This document shows, one piece after another, positions 59,355 through 64,000 of a stretch of 64,000 nucleotides of DNA. The translations under genes were made by a program, and so were the position numbers. Origin of the DNA: Pseudohongiella spirulinae (GTDB lineage Bacteria; Pseudomonadota; Gammaproteobacteria; Pseudomonadales; Pseudohongiellaceae); NCBI RefSeq assembly GCF_001444425.1, contig NZ_CP013189.1, positions 1,178,001 through 1,242,000 of the forward strand, in the 5' to 3' direction. Under the pieces are notes generated by a model. That model was not told the origin of the DNA and searched no databases. It saw only the letters and a program-made list of their open reading frames with translations. Positions within the stretch are counted from its first letter, which is position 1, and the number at the start of each line of letters is the position of its first letter.

Positions 59355-59975
59355 ATGAGCAAACCTTATGTAAGACTGAATAAAGACGATGCCGCTGTTC
59401 TGCTGGTGGATCACCAGACCGGGCTGTTATCCCTGGTCCGCGACATTCAGCCGGACACGTTCAAAAACAACGTACTGGCCTTGGCTGACATGGCCAGGTA
59501 TTTTGACCTGCCAACCATTCTGACCACCAGCTTTGAAAACGGTCCGAACGGGCCACTGGTGCCAGAGCTCAAAGAACGGTTTCCAGACGCGCCGTACATT
59601 GCCCGTCCCGGTCAGATCAATGCCTGGGACAATGAAGATTTTTTAAGCGCCGTTAAAGCAACGGGCAAGAAGCAATTGATTGTGGCGGGCGTGGTGACGG
59701 AAGTCTGCGTGGCGTTTCCGGTGCTGTCTGCACTGGAAGATGGATTTGATGTGTTTGTGATCACAGATGCCTCGGGCACGTTTAACGCGATGACACGTGA
59801 TGCGGCCTGGGACAGGATGTCGGCGGCCGGCGCACAGTTGATGACATGGTTCGGTGCGGCTTGTGAATTGCACAGGGACTGGCGCAACGATGTGGAAGGG
59901 CTGGGAACGCTGTTCTCCAACCACATCCCTGACTATCGCAATTTGATCAACAGCTACAACACCTTTGTTCAATAA
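59355..59975 (+). CDS. Isochorismatase-family cysteine hydrolase (YcaC-like)
   Basis: A 206-residue hydrolase. The catalytic Asp is in VLLVDHQTGLL, the Lys probably in VKATGKKQLIVAG, and the Cys in VVTEVCVAFPVLSALEDGFDVFVITDASG. Best match by recall is the YcaC-like subgroup, whose substrates are unknown. AGGAG precedes the ATG. Position behind pirin and the LysR gene suggests a shared stress or aromatic-degradation role, which is inference. Confidence 0.85.
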   Translation: MSKPYVRLNKDDAAVLLVDHQTGLLSLVRDIQPDTFKNNVLALADMARYFDLPTILTTSFENGPNGPLVPELKERFPDAPYIARPGQINAWDNEDFLSAVKATGKKQLIVAGVVTEVCVAFPVLSALEDGFDVFVITDASGTFNAMTRDAAWDRMSAAGAQLMTWFGAACELHRDWRNDVEGLGTLFSNHIPDYRNLINSYNTFVQ

Positions 59976-59980
59976 TCGTG

Positions 59981-60023
59981 AATAGTGCACTGGCCCTCTG
60001 CAAAGGCTGGTGCACTATTTTTT
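59981..60023 (+). terminator. Intrinsic terminator after the isochorismatase-like gene
   Basis: AATAGTGCACTGGCC (59981-59995) pairs with GGCTGGTGCACTATT (60005-60019), 15 pairs with two wobbles, around a nine-base loop, and is followed by a T run through 60023. Confidence 0.75.
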
Positions 60024-60075
60024 ATTCCCCATGGGTGCTTACATTCCCTGAAATGTAATCTCACCCAAAAAAAGC

Positions 60076-60127
60076 TTGCACATAATACTGTGCGCCACAT
60101 AGTATATTGCCGTGTGGCGCACAGTAT
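60076..60127 (+). promoter_or_regulatory. PadR promoter with 15-base perfect inverted repeat
   Basis: A sigma-70-like promoter, TTGCAC (60076-60081) and TAGTAT (60100-60105), 18 bases apart. ATACTGTGCGCCACA (60085-60099) lies in the spacer and its exact inverse TGTGGCGCACAGTAT (60113-60127) lies downstream of the -10. A protein bound to both arms would cover the promoter. The adjacent PadR gene is the obvious candidate for this repressor. A small hairpin, CCTCA/TGAGG (60131-60145), sits in the leader. Confidence 0.65.
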
Positions 60128-60153
60128 GCGCCTCATTCTATGAGGCATAGGTA

Positions 60154-60513
60154 ATGACAGCAGCCCAACTGGACAAAATGCGACTTGAACTGCGCCGTGG
60201 CGTGCTGGTGCTGGCCGTACTGGCTTCGCTCCGGCAGCCGCATTATGGCTATTCGTTGCGCAGGCAACTGCAGGAGCGCGGTATTGAAATTGACGAAGGC
60301 ACTCTGTATCCCCTGATTCGCCGCCTGGCGGAGCAACAGTTGCTGGACAGCGAATGGCGCCAGGGTGAGGGCCGTGAGCGGCGTTATTACCAGTTATCAG
60401 AACTGGGTGCAGAGCTGCTGAGTCAATTGACGGATGAGTGGCAACAACTAAACGGCGCTCTGGGCAGTATTCTGGGCACCCATTCGGGAACTGCAGACGA
60501 GGAGGGTAAGTGA
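60154..60513 (+). CDS. PadR-family transcription regulator
   Basis: A 119-residue regulator with the PadR-type winged helix (RRGVLVLAVLASLRQPHYGYSLRRQLQERGIEIDEGTLYPLIRRLAEQQLLDSEW, wing RERRYYQLSELGAELL). It likely represses its own operon from the inverted repeat at 60085-60127. The TGA stop at 60511-60513 overlaps the ATG of the membrane protein gene. PadR with a HAAS-domain membrane protein is a frequent pair in bacteria. Confidence 0.9.
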   Translation: MTAAQLDKMRLELRRGVLVLAVLASLRQPHYGYSLRRQLQERGIEIDEGTLYPLIRRLAEQQLLDSEWRQGEGRERRYYQLSELGAELLSQLTDEWQQLNGALGSILGTHSGTADEEGK

Positions 60514-61469
60514 TGGATCTGGTGGCGCGTTATGTTGTTGCTGTGCAGCGCGAATTGCCCGAGGACAAGCGGGACGAAATCGGCCGCGAGTTAAAGGCCA
60601 ATATTCTGGATCAACTGGATGCCGTGCGGGAACAGCATGGAGAACTGACCGAGGCTCAGATCTCGGATCTCCTGAAGGCCATGGGGCGCCCGCGTACCGT
60701 TGCACAGCAGTTTGTGCCGCCCAGGCCTTTGATTCGCTTGTCGTATATGCCGCTTTATCAGTACACACTTTATATGGTGTTGGGTATTCTGTTTTTACTT
60801 CAGGTGCTGGAAACAACCGTAAGCTGGTTGTCCAGTGATGGTATTGGTCTGGTGGGATATCTGTTCAGCCTTGCTGGCGGCTTTCTTGAGGCGGCCGTGT
60901 TCGCTTTCGCCAGCATTACTGCCGCATTCTGGTTGATGTCGTCGCAGAATGTTGAATCGAAAAAATCTGTCGGGCGAGATTGGAGCCCTGCTGAGTTGCC
61001 GGCAGCGGGTCCGGGTTGGCAGCACATCTCATTGCAGGACATTTTCACAAACCTGGCAACCTATCTGTTTTTATTGGTGGTTATCTGGTATCCAGTGTTC
61101 ATGCCAGTTGAACAATCGGAGCAAATACGTTTCATTGTGTCTGATCAGGCGCATCAGTATCTTAAATGGGTGAGTCCTCTGGCTGTGCTGGGCATTGGCC
61201 TGAGTTTATGGCAGCTAAGACAGCAACTCTGGAATCGCATGTTGCTGCGGATGAATGTCGCCATGAATCTGGCATTGGTCGCAGCCACCTTGATATTGGC
61301 CGCAAACGGCCCGCTTATTCATCCGGATACGGTGTTGTGGCAGGACGTGTTTGACCTGGCACAGTTGGAGAGAAGTGCCGTCTTCACTCTGGTTGTCATT
61401 GCTCTGTTTCCTCTTTGGGAGCTTGGCAGGGATATTTACAGATTGCGCAGTTTGCAAAGTAGGTGGTAG
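60513..61469 (+). CDS. HAAS-domain membrane protein
   Basis: A 318-residue membrane protein. The N-terminal ~75 residues are a HAAS-type helical domain (LVARYVVAVQRELPEDKRDEIGRELKANILDQLDA and SDLLKAMGRPRTVAQQF), followed by about six hydrophobic segments in two blocks (LYMVLGILFLLQVLETTVSWL, VGYLFSLAGGFLEAAVFAFAS, LATYLFLLVVIWYPVFM, VSPLAVLGIGLSLW, LNVAMNLALVAATLILAA-like, SAVFTLVVIALFPLW). Such proteins pair with PadR regulators and may sense membrane state. GGAGGGTAAGTG precedes the ATG at 60513; a GTG at 60510 is less likely. Confidence 0.8.
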   Translation: MDLVARYVVAVQRELPEDKRDEIGRELKANILDQLDAVREQHGELTEAQISDLLKAMGRPRTVAQQFVPPRPLIRLSYMPLYQYTLYMVLGILFLLQVLETTVSWLSSDGIGLVGYLFSLAGGFLEAAVFAFASITAAFWLMSSQNVESKKSVGRDWSPAELPAAGPGWQHISLQDIFTNLATYLFLLVVIWYPVFMPVEQSEQIRFIVSDQAHQYLKWVSPLAVLGIGLSLWQLRQQLWNRMLLRMNVAMNLALVAATLILAANGPLIHPDTVLWQDVFDLAQLERSAVFTLVVIALFPLWELGRDIYRLRSLQSRW

Positions 61470-61536
61470 ACACACTATCGGGAGGCGTTTAAGCTCAAGT
61501 GAACTGTCTGGTTCAAATATGATCGAGAGGTCTCAC

Positions 61537-63993
61537 ATGTCTGTCACGCTGCGTTATTGTCGATTCATTGCTGCATCTCTGGTTCTGCTGTCGTTGGGTG
61601 TTTCAGATGTAATTGCCCAGTCTGCCCGGCAACATGCATACACCATTGAAGGCCTGGAAGCTCCGGTTGAAATCCTCAAGGACGCCTGGGGCGTCTCCCA
61701 TATCTACGCGGAAACAGAACGCGACCTGTTTTTTGCACAGGGCTATAACGCCGCCCGTGACCGCCTGTTTCAACTGGAAATGTGGCGCCGCCAGGCAACA
61801 GGCACGATGGCCGAGATTATGGGTGAACGCATGCTGGATCACGATATCGGTGCCCGCCTGATGCGCTTTCGAGGTGATCTTGGGCAGGAGATGCGCCATT
61901 ATCATCCGCGCGGTGATCAGATCATTCCGGCATTCGTGGCAGGTATTAATGCTTACATCGATCAGGTGATAGCGGATCCCGCGCTATTGCCAATCGAGTT
62001 CCGATTAATGAATCTGCAACCGCAACACTGGACCCCTGAGATCGTGATCTCCCGTCACCAGGGGCTGGTCGGCAATGTCCGCGAGGAGTTAAATCTGGCG
62101 CGGGCAGTGGCGGCGACTGACAGCGACACAGTGAAGGATTTGATCTGGTTTCATCCAGAAGAACCTGCCCTGCAATTCGACGATATGATAGATACGGACC
62201 TGCTGAGTGATGACATTCTGCGCCTGTATAGTGCGGCACGCAGTGCCGTGACGTTTTTGCCGGAAGACATCGATGCAGCGTTTCGCGCTGATGCCAGTGT
62301 CAGTCGCGATAACCTGGCCTCCCAATTGAATGACCAACTGGCAGCCGCTCAGACCGAAGTACTGGGTCGCAATCACGATATTGGCAGTAACAATTGGGTG
62401 GTCAGTGGGGCACGCAGTGAAAGCGGTTATCCCATCATGGCCAATGATCCTCATCGAGTGATCGGCGCGCCGGCCCTGAGATATTTTGTGCATCTGCATG
62501 GACCTGGCTGGAATATTATCGGTGGAGGTGAACCATCCTTGCCGGGCATTTCCATTGGTCACAATGGTTTTGGTGCCTGGGGCTTGACGGTGTTCCAGGT
62601 TGATAGTGAGGACCTTTATGTTTATGAAACACACCCGGATAACCCCAATCAGTACCGTTATCAGGGGCGCTGGGAGACCATGCGGACCGAACAGGCGGAG
62701 ATTATGGTGCGGGACCAAGGCACCCGCACGGTTGAATTGAAGTTTACCCGCCACGGCCCGGTGATTCATGAGCGACCGGATCGGCAGGCGGCGTTTGCGC
62801 TGCGACTGGCCTGGCTGGACATTGGCGCTGCCCCCTATCTGGCGGGACTGCGTATGAGTCAGGCACAGTCCTGGGAGGAGTTCCGCGATGGGGCTTCGTA
62901 CAGTCGCATCCCCGGTGAGAATTTTGTCTGGGCGGATCGTGATGGCAATATCGGTTACCAGGCTGTTGGTGTGGCGCCACTTCGCCCAAATTGGGATGGA
63001 TTGTTGCCCGTACCGGGTGATGGTCGCTATGAGTGGGATGGGTATCTGCCGATTCTGGCCCTGCCTAATGCGACTAATCCGGAGCAGGGTTTCTGGAATA
63101 CATCCAACGAAAATATGGTGCCGGATGGTTATCAGTTCCGCAACGCGGTCGGCTGGACCTGGACTGATCCGTATCGTGGTAATCGCGTTCGTGAAGTGCT
63201 GGCATCTGGGCAGCGTTTTAATCTGCAGGACATGGCTCAACTGCAGAACGACTCCCTGTCCATTCCGGCACGCACACTGGTGCCATTATTGAATGGTCTG
63301 GAACATGATAACAACGCAGTGGAGCTCGCCCGTCAGCAATTGTTGAACTGGGATTTCCGCATGGCAATTGATTCTGTGGCTGCGGGTATCTATATGGCCT
63401 GGGAGCGGGAATTGCGCTCACGGGTCTCTGCGATGTATGTGCCCGAAGCGGCGCAGGACTTCATTGGTTTGTTGCAGATGAAACCCACCGTGGATCGACT
63501 GTTGTCACCAGATGGACGGTTCGGTATGCATTCCACTGAGGGGCGTGACCGGTTGATGATGGATGCGCTGGCGGCAGCGGTAAACAATCTGCGGGAACGC
63601 TTTGGCAGTGACATGAATCGTTGGCAGTATGGTCAGGAAGGATACAAACATGCCTTATTGCGCCACCCGATGAGTGCGGCAGTCAGCGATGAATTGCGTG
63701 CCTCTTTTGAGGTGGGTCCGGCGCCACGACATGGCTATAGCTATACCGTGAGCAATACCGGCTATGGTGATAACCAGACCAGTGGTGGCTCCTTCCGGAT
63801 GATAGTGGATACCGAAGACTTTGATCGTGCACTGGCCTCCAATACCCCGGGGCAGTCAGGGGATCCGGACAGCCCGTTCTACGATAATCTGTTCGAGGAC
63901 TGGATAGACAACCGCTATTTCCCGTTGTTCTACAGCCGCGATAAAGTCGAGTCTGTCACGGCAGAACGCTTGAATCTGACGCCGGCTGATTGA
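61537..63993 (+). CDS. Penicillin acylase family protein (N-terminal nucleophile hydrolase)
   Basis: An 818-residue secreted amidase of the penicillin acylase/acyl-homoserine lactone acylase family. After the signal peptide (FIAASLVLLSLGVSDVIAQ) comes the alpha chain with EILKDAWGVSHIYAETERDLFFAQGYNAARDRLFQLEMWRRQATG, then the processing site GSNNWVVSG, where the Ser becomes the N-terminal nucleophile of the beta chain. Further family residues occur in MANDPHR and the Asn in NTSNENMVP. Substrate could be acyl-homoserine lactones or penicillins; it cannot be told from sequence. The ATG at 61537 with GAGAGG upstream is preferred over 61519. The stop at 63991-63993 lies inside the window. Confidence 0.85.
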   Translation: MSVTLRYCRFIAASLVLLSLGVSDVIAQSARQHAYTIEGLEAPVEILKDAWGVSHIYAETERDLFFAQGYNAARDRLFQLEMWRRQATGTMAEIMGERMLDHDIGARLMRFRGDLGQEMRHYHPRGDQIIPAFVAGINAYIDQVIADPALLPIEFRLMNLQPQHWTPEIVISRHQGLVGNVREELNLARAVAATDSDTVKDLIWFHPEEPALQFDDMIDTDLLSDDILRLYSAARSAVTFLPEDIDAAFRADASVSRDNLASQLNDQLAAAQTEVLGRNHDIGSNNWVVSGARSESGYPIMANDPHRVIGAPALRYFVHLHGPGWNIIGGGEPSLPGISIGHNGFGAWGLTVFQVDSEDLYVYETHPDNPNQYRYQGRWETMRTEQAEIMVRDQGTRTVELKFTRHGPVIHERPDRQAAFALRLAWLDIGAAPYLAGLRMSQAQSWEEFRDGASYSRIPGENFVWADRDGNIGYQAVGVAPLRPNWDGLLPVPGDGRYEWDGYLPILALPNATNPEQGFWNTSNENMVPDGYQFRNAVGWTWTDPYRGNRVREVLASGQRFNLQDMAQLQNDSLSIPARTLVPLLNGLEHDNNAVELARQQLLNWDFRMAIDSVAAGIYMAWERELRSRVSAMYVPEAAQDFIGLLQMKPTVDRLLSPDGRFGMHSTEGRDRLMMDALAAAVNNLRERFGSDMNRWQYGQEGYKHALLRHPMSAAVSDELRASFEVGPAPRHGYSYTVSNTGYGDNQTSGGSFRMIVDTEDFDRALASNTPGQSGDPDSPFYDNLFEDWIDNRYFPLFYSRDKVESVTAERLNLTPAD

Positions 63994-64000
63994 TGACTGT

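Noticed and set aside
62089-63240. A 383-codon minus-strand open frame in the penicillin acylase gene
   Set aside because: Antisense shadow of a conserved enzyme, with unusual amino acid content.
1-64000. CRISPR arrays, tRNA or rRNA genes, prophage modules
   Set aside because: No regularly spaced repeats, tRNA-like cloverleaf ends or phage structural genes were noticed by eye; a dedicated scan was not possible.

Overview
The window is 64 kb of a gammaproteobacterial chromosome with dense coding on both strands. The gene set points to an aerobic, probably marine heterotroph: RstAB-like two-component system beside a MipA/OmpV porin-like protein and a DUF3019 protein, a MoxR/DUF58/TgpA transglutaminase operon, a TonB-dependent receptor, a DUF5916 outer-membrane protein, a PQQ dehydrogenase, and many c-di-GMP and AraC/LysR/MarR/PadR regulators. 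I cannot name the genus. No rRNA, tRNA, CRISPR array, prophage or transposase was recognised.

Layout. 1-5.7 kb: end of a PAS-GGDEF protein, an acetyltransferase, a redoxin/cytochrome c/copper-monooxygenase-like/EF-hand fusion on the minus strand, then a membrane-anchored AraC regulator overlapping a DUF4010/MgtC membrane protein. 5.8-10 kb: mipA-like, DUF3019, response regulator, sensor kinase and a small secreted protein, with RstA-box-like sequences at both ends. 10.1-18.3 kb: MoxR ATPase, DUF58, TgpA-type transglutaminase, a 957-residue secreted protein made of four repeats, and a flavin amine oxidase translationally coupled to it; a decayed fragment of a second transglutaminase gene lies directly behind. 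18.6-20.06 kb: an AT-richer insertion that reads as an integron without an integrase: an attI-like core, two gene cassettes and two attC sites. An S66 peptidase and a small P-loop kinase follow (20.1-21.6 kb). 21.7-26.6 kb: DUF2306 protein, a second AraC/membrane regulator, GFA protein, methyltransferase, and a MarR/nitroreductase operon with a duplicated palindromic operator.

26.8-35.2 kb: a response regulator-PAS-GGDEF-EAL protein overlapped by its likely HisKA_2 kinase, then a MacAB-like efflux operon. 35.3-46.3 kb: acetyltransferase, Tat-exported esterase, glutathione transferase, VOC protein, second DUF2306 protein, TonB receptor with a sialidase-like/thioredoxin partner, DUF924 and DUF5916 proteins. 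46.4-53.9 kb: diacylglycerol kinase and YhhN-like protein, glutathione transferase, HicAB toxin-antitoxin, esterase lipoprotein, MFS transporter, YiiX-type hydrolase and a membrane diguanylate cyclase. 54-64 kb: small conserved proteins, a relic of an AAC(3)-I-type acetyltransferase, a shortened LytTR regulator, PQQ dehydrogenase, LysR diverging from pirin and isochorismatase genes, PadR with a HAAS-domain membrane protein, and a penicillin acylase.

The strongest candidates for something new are the integrase-less attI/attC cassette pair with an unrecognised gene, the four-repeat secreted protein coupled to an amine oxidase, and the TonB receptor partner that joins a CxCC-bearing propeller to a thioredoxin domain. 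All functional statements come from reading the sequence and recalling families; no database search was run.
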